A stretch of 64,000 bases of DNA from Lateolabrax maculatus (taxonomy: Eukaryota; Chordata; Actinopteri; Acropomatiformes; Lateolabracidae): NCBI GenBank assembly GCA_031216445.1, contig CM062213.1:13765501-13829500 (forward strand), given 5' to 3'. A model generated the notes under the pieces. That model worked only from the letters and a program-made list of their open reading frames with translations. It ran no database searches and was not told the origin of the DNA. Of the stretch, positions 14,946 to 25,073 are shown piece by piece. How positions within the stretch are numbered: position 1 is the first letter of the stretch; each line of letters starts with the position of its first letter. A program made the position numbers and the translations under genes.

Positions 14946-15003
14946 GAGTGGTACTCAATCCCGGGGTCGCAAGATAAATCTGAGGGGGTCGTGAGAGGAT
15001 TAA
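14946..15003. repeat. Short interspersed repeat fragment
   Basis: The text 'ggtactcaatcccggggtcg' followed by 'gggggtcgtgagaggat' matches a dispersed motif I recall from many fish genomes. It lies about 270 bp from the family D fragment at 15.27 kb and may belong to the same inserted element. Confidence 0.4.
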
Positions 15004-15269
15004 TAAGCAAAGAAATAAGAAAAATATTTTCTACTATACAGATGGTTTAATTGTTCTGAATTTTCTCTAATCTTTGCTTTTTTATTATGAAATACTGAAT
15101 ACTAAAGTATTTTGAAGGATGCCTAGGACAAAATAATAGAGACACCTGTCTGTATAATGCAATACAGTTCAACATCACCACAAACTGATGCCACTAAAAA
15201 GATCATACAGTTAAATCAACACCTTTCTAAAACAGTTTTAGCAAAAACTGAACATTATGAACTTTCACA

Positions 15270-15348
15270 AAGGTAGAAATTTATTGCAGGACTGTATTAG
15301 ACTGCATTCGTTTTAGCTAGGTGTACCTAATAAACTGGCAACTGAGTG
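15270..15348. repeat. Interspersed repeat family D (copy 1)
   Basis: It contains 'gcaggactgtattagact', 'ttttagctaggtgtacct' and 'aataaactggcaactgagtg'. The reverse complement appears at 38.35 kb as 'ttgccagtttattaggtaca', so the two are opposite-orientation copies of one dispersed, non-coding element typical of teleosts. Confidence 0.7.
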
Positions 15349-17465
15349 TATATTGTATTTTACAGTTGTAGTCTCTCTTTATAAAGTTCATAATCCAATT
15401 CGCCTATGACTTTGGATAGTTTTTCAGATTTTGTAAAACTTTTTTCACTTTTATTTGGAAAGCTAGGCTGGATCAGCTGTCACCCACGATGTGATACGAC
15501 TCTTCAGCACTGCCACACCCTCTGCTTGTTTTACCTCCCTTTTATACAGCGATGCCCTCCAGACAAACTGACCCAGCCACACATACTGAACAGTACTGTG
15601 AAAAATGCGTGCACACAGATTAACAAAAGGCCAGCATATGTGAAGAATTCTGCATACTTTTGAAACCTATAGCTTGCATCTGTGTACATATTATTTGCAC
15701 ATAAATCCTGAGAGGGTCGCCATCTCTTCTTGCCACAAAAACATGAAACCAGAGAAACACAGCAGATCAGCAGCACTCCAAAACCACTCTTTTAGTAAAC
15801 ATGTTTCCAGCATTCTGTCTTTCTGAGGCAGAATATTCATCAGGGCCCTGCAACCCTTTTACAGTAATATGCTCTTATCAACACAGTATTAAGCCCACAG
15901 ATACATTCAAACAAAATGCATTATTTATAAAAGGGTGCACTTGTACAAAGACACAGTGAAGAACATCAGCAAAGACAACAGCAATCCCCTGCGCTGGATT
16001 TTCATGTTTATCTTCTCAAATAACTCAACATAGCAAACAGGAGAAATAAATGCCAACCAAATGAAATCTTGCAACACAGCTTATTAAGAAACACGTGTAA
16101 AGAAGCATGAATTTTCCAGCTCAGGAAAATGACTGATGTGTTTCCATTATTAGCTACACAAAGGGCCGTCTTCGCAGGGTTGTTGTTAATGACACTTGCT
16201 TTGAAACTCCACTCTGACACTTATCTCTCCAGGAGGTAATGAAGGGAAACACAGGGATTTAAAAGTGATGGGGCAAAGTCAACGTATGGGATTCAACTCC
16301 AAAGGCAGTTTTATTTTGGTATCTGCCCTCGGCTCTCCTCATTATCCATCATAACACTGTGTGAAGAATCACTTTGCATTTATGGTCGAATGGAGGCATC
16401 AAAGGCACTATCTAACAGGCCAGATGAGGGAGGATGCAGCGGACACTTTCATTCTTGAGGCAAGTCAATCTCCCCTTTTTTTCCTCCTGGGGGAAATATG
16501 TATTCTGACCGTGTGCATTACATAATAAGATATCACAGAAGTATACTTCATTTGCAGAGCTTCAAGGTTGTCTAGAATGTTTCTGTGCCCCTGTAAATCT
16601 TGATAGATTCAGTTTTCAATAATTTAGCTATCAGTCGGAGCTCTGAGAGCATCTTTGATAATGGATAGGCCAGTTAGACTCAACCTCACTAATACTGTGC
16701 ACCTGCATTATGAATATATTTCAGCTAGAATCTGTGTTATTGGTTCTACACCTACACACGTAAAAAAAGATCTGCTACTTTATAATTCACTCTAATTACT
16801 GTAAACATGTAGAAATGTTTTTTGCCTACAAACCGTTCTAACTGATCTCTTAACAAAACAACTAATCCACAAAACTATCTTTCTGTATTGTAGTCCAGAT
16901 AAAGTGCACTCTTTGCACAAATGTGACGCCAAACACAGCTGAGCCACAGCCCCAAGTTCAACCTGAATACTGTCTGAAAAAGATTTGCTCTTGTAGCCCT
17001 TCCTTAAATTACAAAACTACACAAGTTAATGCATCCAACCTGCTACTGAGCAACTTGCCGCACTAACAGAAACATCAGCTGTAATCACAATCACACCTTT
17101 CTTATTTACGACGTGAAAACAAAAAACGTGACATGATTATTTCTTCTTGCCCTTTGCATAAGCACGCATATCTCTGACATCTTCCCCAAAAATAACCCAG
17201 TTTTCCTTTTTTTTCCCCCTAAAAAAATCTATGCTTTGTGACAGCAGCAGCCCAGGACGATTATAGCTCTGATGTTGTAATCTTTCTGTACCTTAAAAAC
17301 AGGTTTGTTGTGCCTCTGGGAAACAGCTACATTAAAATGGCAAAAAAGATTGAGGATGGAATCGGGAAGAAATGCTGAGGGTGGAGATCAGTTATGCTGA
17401 CATGCGGGACATGCAGCTGGCTAATGATTTGTCAGGAGGCAGCTGGTGTAATTGTGGCTACTCAC

Positions 17466-17563
17466 TGGCATGCATGAGCTGTCCCTGGCGTCCAAACACC
17501 TGGGAGAAGGTGGCAGGGCTGCAGGTGAGGGTGTCCTCCATGGTCGTCCCACTGGCACACACG
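17466..17563 (-). CDS. Candidate orphan exon with start codon; gene unidentified
   Basis: On the minus strand a 98-nt segment is bounded by a strong acceptor (pyrimidine tract then CTCCTCAG, exon starting at 17563) and a strong donor (A|GTGAGT, exon ending at 17466). It contains an ATG at 17541 in excellent Kozak context (ACGACCATGG), opening a frame of 25 codons that begins MEDTLTCSPATFSQVF and leaves in phase 1. Upstream, 120 bp away, the sequence AAG|GCAAGC at 17683/17684 could be a GC-type donor of a leader exon containing the CAG run. I do not recognise the peptide. It may be a first coding exon of a gene continuing toward lower coordinates, an alternative promoter of a long gene, or a noncoding transcript. 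Confidence 0.35.
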
Positions 17564-17683
17564 CTGAGGAGAAACAGAGAGGAGGGGGATGAGGGAAGGT
17601 CAGCCACACTGCGTCACATCAAGACAGAAAAAGGGAACAGAGGGAAAGAGAGAAAAAAGAAGAGGGAGAAGAGGGGAGCTTGC

Positions 17684-17743
17684 CTTTGGTTGCAGGAGCC
17701 GGTGTGTGATCTCTGGTGATGACCGCTCTCCTTTGGACCCGTC

Positions 17744-17779
<36 letters not shown>

Positions 17780-18400
17780 AGGAGCGAAATACAGCCCCCT
17801 CGCTGCTCACAACAATATGAGCAAAGCTGCTCCCCGAACAGATAATGGGAGGGGGTGTGCCTGCGTGCTTGTCAGTATGTAAGTGTGCGCGCGCAAGTGA
17901 AAGTTCTCTGAACGTGTGCCTCTTGTGCATGTGTGAGGGAGAGTAACACAGGGTGGTAGAGCAGGTAGCAGAGCTGTAGGCACAGTTGCTCTGCCAGCAC
18001 TCTGATCTTGCGCTTCGTCTGTACAGGCTGACAGTCCTCTGCGGCTACAGACAGGCTGGGTTGAAGGGGAAGAGCAAAGAAGACGGGAGGCGAGGGGTGA
18101 GTGCAGCTTCTTGCTTCTACGGCAGGTAAAAGTCTATCCTTCCTCCTCCCACCCCCCCTCACTCTCAGTGCGAGTACACAGCAGCGTCTGTCCTCTGGGC
18201 ACAGGACGGGACTGTTGTTTTCTGATCTGTGTGACTATGCCCCCTTTTCTCTCCTCCCTCCTCCCCTCCCTACAGCCCTCATTTGCTGCGCCTCAGCAGT
18301 AACATCCCCCCCCCCCCCTCCTGCTCTCCCTCACATCTCTTACTTTCTCCACCCCACCCCATGCAAATCCCCTCGATCCATCTTAAAGCTCGGGCCACTG
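17684..18400 (-). promoter_or_regulatory. Candidate promoter / 5' leader region
   Basis: GC content rises sharply here relative to both flanks, with pyrimidine-rich tracts (18.12-18.36 kb), a poly-C run near 18.31 kb and an 11-unit CTG run (CAG on the minus strand). A candidate leader exon ends at 17684 just before a GCAAGC donor. Together with the orphan exon at 17466-17563 this suggests a minus-strand transcription start. There is no TATA box or direct evidence of transcription. Confidence 0.3.
17747..17779. repeat. (CTG)11 trinucleotide repeat
   Basis: Eleven uninterrupted CTG units on the plus strand read as CAG on the minus strand. If translated on the minus strand they would give Gln, Ser or Ala runs depending on frame. 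The repeat sits in the candidate leader exon and is probably untranslated. Confidence 0.95.
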
Positions 18401-19762
18401 CTGGGAAACAGATTCTAGCAAACTGGAGTGCTTCATCTTCCCCTAGTGCTGAGGAAAAAAAGGAGGATGAGAAAGTGGATGGGTTGTATAAAAAGTGAAA
18501 AGTAGGGCTGGTACAGCTAGTGGTTTCCAGAGGGTTCATCTTGAAAAGGAATTGTAGAAAACTGCTGAGTATAAAATAAAAATTAGCTCACACTCGACTG
18601 AAAAACAACTCTTATGAACTCCTACTTGCCTCGCTATGTAGTGCAACAGCTCTGGTGAAGCAGTGCGCAGTGAAAAATGAGATTTACTGCCATGTGTGAA
18701 AAAAACCTCCACATACTGCAGCAAAAAAAGATACATACAGTAAAGGTGTTTTAATAAAAAAATTAACAGTTCCATGAGATCTAATGAGCACATGTTACGA
18801 GATCTTAAAATATCCTCTCAGGCCTTGGAGGCACACTAAGCTATATTGTACCCAGTGTGCAGGTGTTGGCATGGAGACATCCAACACAGTCAGGACTCTG
18901 ACAGTTATTCCACCATATTAACACACTCAGGCCATGTCTGCACTGTCTAAGCTCTCTGCAGCGTGTAAACCTGAGTTAAACAGCCGATTTCCTCCCGAGC
19001 AAAAGAAAAAAAAAAAAGATTTGCCAGGAAGCCCATTGTCATGGAGCCATCTCTCACACCACTGCTCTGCTGGGCGAGCACACCGGGGACCTGACCGCAG
19101 CACTCACATCCTTGCATCACAACCTCCTGTTTTGAAAGGAAATGGCAGGACGTTCAATGGGCCACAGTGGGAGCTGGGAGGGAGACTCTGCTAGCCGGCT
19201 GGCTTAAGCAGGTGGTTCTGCAGGTGAAACGATAATGGTAAGACAAGAAAAGCATTAAAGCAAATAACAGTGACGTTAAGTATGTTTGTTTAAGAGCAGG
19301 TTAAGTAGAAGCGACAAACAGGATGTGGTTGCATACAAAGATGACAAAAATGTTATATATATATTATTATTATAAATAAATGCTTAGGTCAACACAAACA
19401 CAGGGATTTCACAAACAATGACAATACAGAAGACGCAACTTCACTTGCAAATCGGAGAGACAAATGTTCAGCAGAATAAATCTCTGCTCCACCTTCATCA
19501 GCTTTAATGCTATTCTCTTTGAAGAGGAACTAGGGGCAGAGTGGAGGCTGTACATTGTCATGTATGAGCAGCTGTCATTCCTTCCCACTGTGTCTCCTGT
19601 CACTGCCGCTATATTTCTCTAGAAGACATCGTTTAAAACCACCAATCCAGTCTGATCCAGATTCCTCATATTCAACCAGATCTTTTGTTCATAAAAATTT
19701 TTAAAAAAAAACAGGAAAACACTAGCTCACATTTTGAAGCTAGAACAACACTGTTTACACTA

Positions 19763-20092
19763 GAGCTGAAACGATTGGTCAATTAATAGATTCATTGTGA
19801 GACAGAAAATTCTTTGCCAACTATTTTGATAAATCAGTTATTAATTTGAATAATTTTTAGACAGAAATAAAAAAAATAAAATGCAGGATCCAGCTTCTCT
19901 ACCATGAGGACTTGTTCTGTTTTATATTATTGTATCTTTGAGTTTTGGACAATCCGCCGGACAAAAAAAGCAAATTGATGATATCGGGAATTTGTGATTT
20001 GCTAACATTTTATAAACGTAATGATTAATAGATTACTCTAGGAAACAATAGCAGATGAACCAATAATGGAAATAATCGTTAGTTGGAGCCTC
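19763..20092. repeat. Interspersed repeat family B (long copy)
   Basis: It begins 'agagctgaaacgattggtca' and ends with 'taatcgttagttgg', giving roughly complementary ends rich in TAATCGTTAGT-type motifs. Similar elements lie at 25.1, 36.2 and 55.9 kb, with a fragment at 0.3 kb. This looks like a non-autonomous DNA element of the kind common in percomorph fish, with no coding capacity. Confidence 0.7.
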
Positions 20093-20139
20093 AGTTTACA
20101 CATATCAGTACAATATCAATACTGAACCAAAGCTAAATG

Positions 20140-20345
20140 TCCTTTGGAATAATAGCCTCAATGTAAACATATTACATATAAATGAATATGCTGAACATAC
20201 TAAACATTATACTTGCTTAACGTCAGCATGTTAGTGTTGTCATTGTGGGCATGTATGCATTCTGATATTAGTATTTAGCTCAAGAGGCTGTACTTAGACA
20301 CAGTGCTGACACAATGCTGCTGGCATGACTTTCTTGTTTAGATAA
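20140..20345. repeat. Fragment of interspersed repeat family C
   Basis: The words 'cttaacgtcagcatgttag', 'tgtcattgtgggcatgt' and 'gatattagtatttagctcaa' match the 'gctaacatgctgatgttaag'-type core of a very common fish repeat, in a degenerate form. Related fragments occur at 3.9 and 12.5 kb. Confidence 0.55.
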
Positions 20346-20487
20346 TCCGATACGGGTTTTAAAATTTTATTATGTTTAAAGAGTAACTTAACACCCCCTG
20401 AAAAGCTAGTAGTAGTCCAGTGGTTTAACTTTTCACCTTGCTCCAGTGACGTACAGGTGTACTTCAAGACCCCGTGACATCACGAGC

Positions 20488-20640
20488 TGCGGTTACATGG
20501 ATTTCTACGATCCGACTGAAATCCTTCTGATTAGATATTCCAACATCACTGTTTACATGGAAGCTAAATAAAGTGACGCGATGAGATGTGTTTACATGCC
20601 CCAAAGCATTTAATCAGAATATAACTTAATTGACATGCGC
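20488..20640. repeat. Interspersed MITE-like repeat (family G)
   Basis: The block repeats 'gtttacatgg/gtttacatgc' three times and carries 'ccttctgattagatattcc' opposed by 'gcatttaatcagaatat', an inverted pattern typical of short non-autonomous DNA elements in fish. There is no open frame. Confidence 0.5.
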
Positions 20641-21307
20641 AAAGTGGTTCCGCCCACCGTGAAGCATCTAATCTGCTGGAAAGAAGAAAAAGAAGGAAAA
20701 ACCTCTCCCTCCAGGAGACTTACTCACGTCACCGGCAAACATGCACAGAAAGAATACATCTATTTGAACCTGAGAGAAACACACCACACTGAACCACACC
20801 TATCACATAGGCTTGATGTAAAAACATTGCTTTTCAGCCTGGTGTTAACTTACTCTTTAAGAAGTAGAAGAACATTCTGAACTTGTGGTTTCCGGTTATA
20901 TAAGAGTTTATCTGAAAAATTTAAAATCATCAAATTTAGAGCTACGTGGTTTTTTCTCAACAGCAATTTCCTGTTAATTTATAAAGTCATCCCCAAAATA
21001 CAGTTATGTAACCAATACCAAGTAATATAGTACAATATTTTGTGATATTTGATTTTTTACGAATAGGTGCTTGTCCTGAACCTTCTGCATGTTGTAATTG
21101 AGTGCCAATCCCCTAAAGCAACCTCAGTGCTCTTCCACGCCTTAAATCTGCCTCTCTTGTGTAACGTAGTTTATTTCGTCAAGCCAGGGCACAGAGCTGC
21201 ATGGAATTGCATTTTTATGAATAGGGCTGAAGCACCGTACACAGCAATCAAGACAGAGTGCAGTGATATTTCAGCCTGACAGCATGAGTATGGTGCAGCA
21301 CCCTTCC

Positions 21308-21329
21308 AACACACACACACACACACACA
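21308..21329. repeat. (CA)n microsatellite
   Basis: About eleven CA units without interruption, in noncoding sequence. Confidence 0.9.
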
Positions 21330-21902
21330 GCTGAACACCCATAAACTACATCCAGCCATAAACTATACCGTCATGGCACTGGGGCAAATAAACACATCTC
21401 CCCATCCCAGTGAATAAAGAAAAATCCGGTGTATGGATCAAATCCAACATACAGTCTGCATTTGATTCATAACCCCTTCCATCACCGTGATAACCTCATG
21501 TATTATGTGAAGATCCTGTCCTCAAGACACCCCAGTTCTTGGGAGTTTGTTCCCAAAGCTAGAAGCACGTTTCTGTGACACACCGTCCGTCCGGTGGGCT
21601 TGATAGCTCTTCAATGTACGAGAGTGTGATGAATGGGTTCTGGACCAAAATAATCTCAGCAGACGCAGTAGCCAGATGAGACCTTGAAAGGTATTCATGG
21701 TGACAAACGCACTTTGGTCTTCTATAGATTAATAAACCACTTTTCTCTTTCTCTTTTCTTTTATACTGGGTGATGTTCCAGGACAAACAGTTATATTATT
21801 AATCTTATTATTTTGGAAGGGGAATGGTTTATTTTTAAAGCTGCTACTGTGGATTCCATGAATATTAATACATTCAGAAGGTATCTCAAATTTAACTTTA
21901 TT

Positions 21903-21953
21903 TGGAAGGATTTATTTCAAACATAAAATTTATATTTGAAATAAATCCTTCCA
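21903..21953. repeat. Perfect 19-bp inverted repeat (hairpin)
   Basis: The left arm 'tggaaggatttatttcaaa' (21903-21921) is exactly complementary to 21935-21953, with a 13-nt AT-rich spacer. Transcribed either way it would fold as a stable hairpin. It may be the fused ends of a small palindromic element. No gene is attached. Confidence 0.85.
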
Positions 21954-22695
21954 GTATAATTTATTATACTAAAACACATCTTGAAAGTTGGAAGAAATGT
22001 ATTGTAGCTGAGAGTTGCTAAGAAGTCTGCACTCAATTATTAATAGATTTGCTTCAAATACTAATCCTGAGATCTTCATTTTCCATGCCATAGCTTTGAT
22101 TATGAGAATTAGGATTTAGTATTCTGTTTTTAATGTCCAGTTTATATCTAAATATATACATATGTTGTTGGGCCAGGTGATAAATTAGTTATTTTTTTTA
22201 ATATGTGGCTTTATAGGTTTGATTTTATGCTTTTGTCTGTATTTTTTGGATTATTTTGATGTTGCAGTTTGTTTTTTTGTGTTGTTACCATTGTTTTTTC
22301 TCTTAATGAAAACACAATAAATATGCTACAGTGTAGTACATTTAGTTAGTTGTAATTGCCTTTTTTACATTAGTCCTACTGTGATTTGTGACCATAACAT
22401 ATGAACGACCTTCTGCATAGCAGTGGCAAATAAGAAACTAAAGATAAAGCAGTAAGACACTTTAGCTTTAATATGGTGCTTACCCAATAAATACAAAGAT
22501 GGAAGATAGCCAGGCAACTGTGACTTTACATGTTACATTAGGTTGTTGCTTTGAATGTGATATTCTTGTAAAACTCTGAAAGGAAGTCTATGTGGAGCAA
22601 ACTACTCTTGCACAATTTGCTCCCTTTTCTGTGTTGAGCTACACAAAGTGAAGCTACACAGCAGAGTTAGGAATTTAAGGTGCTGTATGACTCAC

Positions 22696-22799
22696 ATATC
22701 AACCTCCCTGACAAGTGTACTGCTCCCAAAATAGATACAGATCTCACAGCAACTAGCAGGCTGACGACGGCCATGGTCCTCCGGTAGCAGCTTGCTGAC
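22696..22799 (-). CDS. Candidate orphan exon downstream of prdm2
   Basis: On the minus strand 104 nt are flanked by an acceptor (TTTACTCCACAG, exon start 22799) and a consensus donor (GATAT|GTGAGT, exon end 22696). Two frames are open throughout. One begins VSKLLPEDHGRR and would join in phase 0 to the end of the large prdm2 exon. The other has an ATG in ideal context (ACCATGG) followed by a hydrophobic stretch. It could be an alternative 3' coding exon of prdm2, a 5' exon of another gene, or chance. I recognise no homologue. Confidence 0.25.
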
Positions 22800-25055
22800 C
22801 TGTGGAGTAAAAGCAACTTCAAATCTGATTTATGTTGAGTACTACCTTATATCACATTTAAATAAATTGGAAACTAAAATCTTTTTTTCATAATCCGGCA
22901 GGTCCCTGACAGGCTGTAAGTGGAGAAGGCAATCAGCAAATGTAATTTGAAAAACTTTATTACAGCCGCAATGGCAGGGACATCTATTATATATATATAA
23001 AAAAAGAAAAGGTTGCAGTGAATAAAATACCCTCCAAGGAGTCAGACCCACTTATAAGACATCCACAAAGTATTTCTTGATTTTTACATAACCAGTAAAC
23101 TATGTTTATGTAAAAATACAAAGCACATTAAACACAGATTTTCATTGTTCTTTGAGCACTGACAATAAAGATCTATCTAAATCATGAACTTGAAAACTGT
23201 TTTTTTTTTTTTTTTTTTTTTTACAAAGGATAGAAATGTAATGGGTGGAAAAGATCTTCTTACGTTGACCTTGATCAGTGTTAGAAGTCATTTGCACCCA
23301 TTTAATTTCTATCCTATCTGTTTATACCCAGATCTTGCAGAGCTGGATATAATTAGGAACATTGTTAGCAAAAACAATAAAAGCTTTACACAAATTGAAA
23401 AACTTTTTTTTATTATGTCAATTACAGCAATGTTTTACTTGAGGTCATTCGGGATTTTTGTCTTTGTTCATCCTTAAATACATAATCTTGATGCTGAAAG
23501 GCAAAACATGAAGATCTTTGTGGAAATATAAATTAGCTTCAAATCATATTGTTCAATTTACTTTCCCATAACATGCTACAAGCATTTAAGCACTCCCTGT
23601 GTGTCTGCTATCTCTGTGGTACAACTGGATATTGTAAGGAGTGACAAAGCGGGGTGAGTACTGGAGAGACTAAACTAAAAATAATAAGCTTTTCATTGGT
23701 AGTCTTTCAAATACATCAACTCACTGAAACAAAGATGACTTTGTCCTTTGAAAGAAAAATAGTTCAGTTACATTACTGTGGCATGGCTCTTGAAAGAAAA
23801 ACGACACATGAAACAACTTTTCACACGTCCACTTACAACGGACAGAAAATAGACAAAACACTGCTGCATTCAACTTACTTGAGGATTTGAGTTATTACCA
23901 TGCATTTTGGCATATAAAAGTTGGTTCATGTGTCATGTGTCAAATTGCTTAATGATACAACCAATTTAGAGATCAGTAGGCAGAAAGACTGTGATAATAG
24001 AATTTGAGATTAGATGGACAATTTACCAGTGTCTGCAAAGTGCAACAGACCTGAATACATTCCATCATTCACTGTTTAATTAAGCCAATCTTACTGATCC
24101 AGCTAAAAAAATTTGGCAGTTTGTTTTAAAGTGCTGTAAGAACACTGGGCTGAATGAGTGATATTAAAATTTCTTTTCAAGACAGACATTATTTAAGGAG
24201 ACTGCAACATAATTCCCATAATTTTACAACTGGAATTACCTGCTAACGTCAGATCGCCAAAAGAGTCTGAGAAAGCAAGTAAAAACATGAGACATACTTG
24301 AGATTTAAACCAAAGGAATAGCTGTCAGGCTGCACATTCAACCATAACCATACACATACTTACCACACACATATACAGTGTTCCTGAGGACCAATTGTTG
24401 CAGTAAACAACTGCCATTTTCATTTTTGTTTCCCAAACAAAAATATGCCAATAAGATATATTCTACAATATAAGGACTACAGAAATTTAAATCAAACATA
24501 CATACTTTGCAAATCATGTATAAACTGAAGTAGGTGCCTGTGGGGACAGACATGGAAGTTGGCTTAATCTAGTTTATACTCTATTCAGCACATGCATTAA
24601 GAGACTCTGGAAACATCCAAAAATCTAAAACAACCAAATGGGGAAAATACAGAACGAAAGAAGAAACAAGTTTCCCTAAACCTAACTGATACATGATTGC
24701 CATTTGCAATATATCAGCTTCCCAACATAACGGAGCCCTAATGTTACTGTTTTGGGTCAAGTAATGACTCATTTGTATATATTAACTCATTGTCATTTAC
24801 AGTTTCTTTTTCTTTTTTTGCAAGGCTGGCTAAAATCGAGGCTCAGTTCAGTTCATAACATGATGAAATATAAAGAGAGTTCCCTCCTTAAATCCAGCAA
24901 AGGCAGTTGAGATAAGCATACTTCACTTGATTTGAGTGAATAAGCCCACCACAAAAAGGTCAACCTCAGTCCTGTCAGTGCCTTGATTAGTCCAGAGCAT
25001 TGCCTGAGAGGTGAGCAAAGCATTTCCAGGAATAGCGCAATAACATCCACATGGC
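22800..25055. other. prdm2 3' flank / probable 3' UTR
   Basis: This follows the prdm2 stop in the direction of transcription and is AT-rich with a poly-T run at 23.2 kb. Part is expected to be the prdm2 3' UTR. Several reverse-strand AATAAA signals exist (for example near 22.96 and 23.41 kb), but the sequence alone does not identify the one used. No other coding feature is supported. Confidence 0.4.
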
Positions 25056-25073
25056 TCACTTCATCAGCACCTC
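25056..25073 (-). CDS. prdm2: prdm2 terminal coding exon (five codons)
   Basis: After the large exon ends in phase 0 at a CAG|GTGAGA donor, the first good acceptor (GTTGCAG at 25074-25080) opens on E-V-L-M-K and then TGA at 25058-25056. The junction gives a C-terminus ...KETQ-EVLMK. The human full-length protein has, from memory, a much longer last segment ending FQGPFFKE, so either this fish isoform is short or a further alternative last exon lies downstream; the orphan exon at 22.7 kb is one candidate. Confidence 0.6.
   Translation of the reverse strand, partial: EVLMK

Larger units (their letters stand above)
1..17400. other. Gene-poor region, no supported coding exon
   Basis: No open frame here resembles a known protein, and none is bounded by convincing splice sites. 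The sequence is AT-rich and holds fragments of interspersed repeats (listed separately), a compound CA/TA microsatellite near 4.47 kb and a poly-C run at 11.58 kb. A stretch around 13.4-14.0 kb looks like a conserved noncoding element. The region lies 3' of prdm2. In human the next gene there is KAZN, which has very long introns, so this could be intron or intergenic DNA; no KAZN protein segment was recognised. Confidence 0.6.
18420..22690. other. Noncoding DNA with repeats
   Basis: No supported exon was found. The stretch contains families B, C and G repeats (listed), a CA microsatellite at 21.31 kb, a 19-bp perfect hairpin at 21.9 kb and an AT-rich tract to 22.35 kb that could be the decayed tail of a retroelement. 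No protein remnant was recognisable. Confidence 0.5.

Noticed and set aside
17466..17563. Naming the orphan exon kazn
   Set aside because: Position and strand would fit, but the peptide matches no kazrin N-terminus I can recall.
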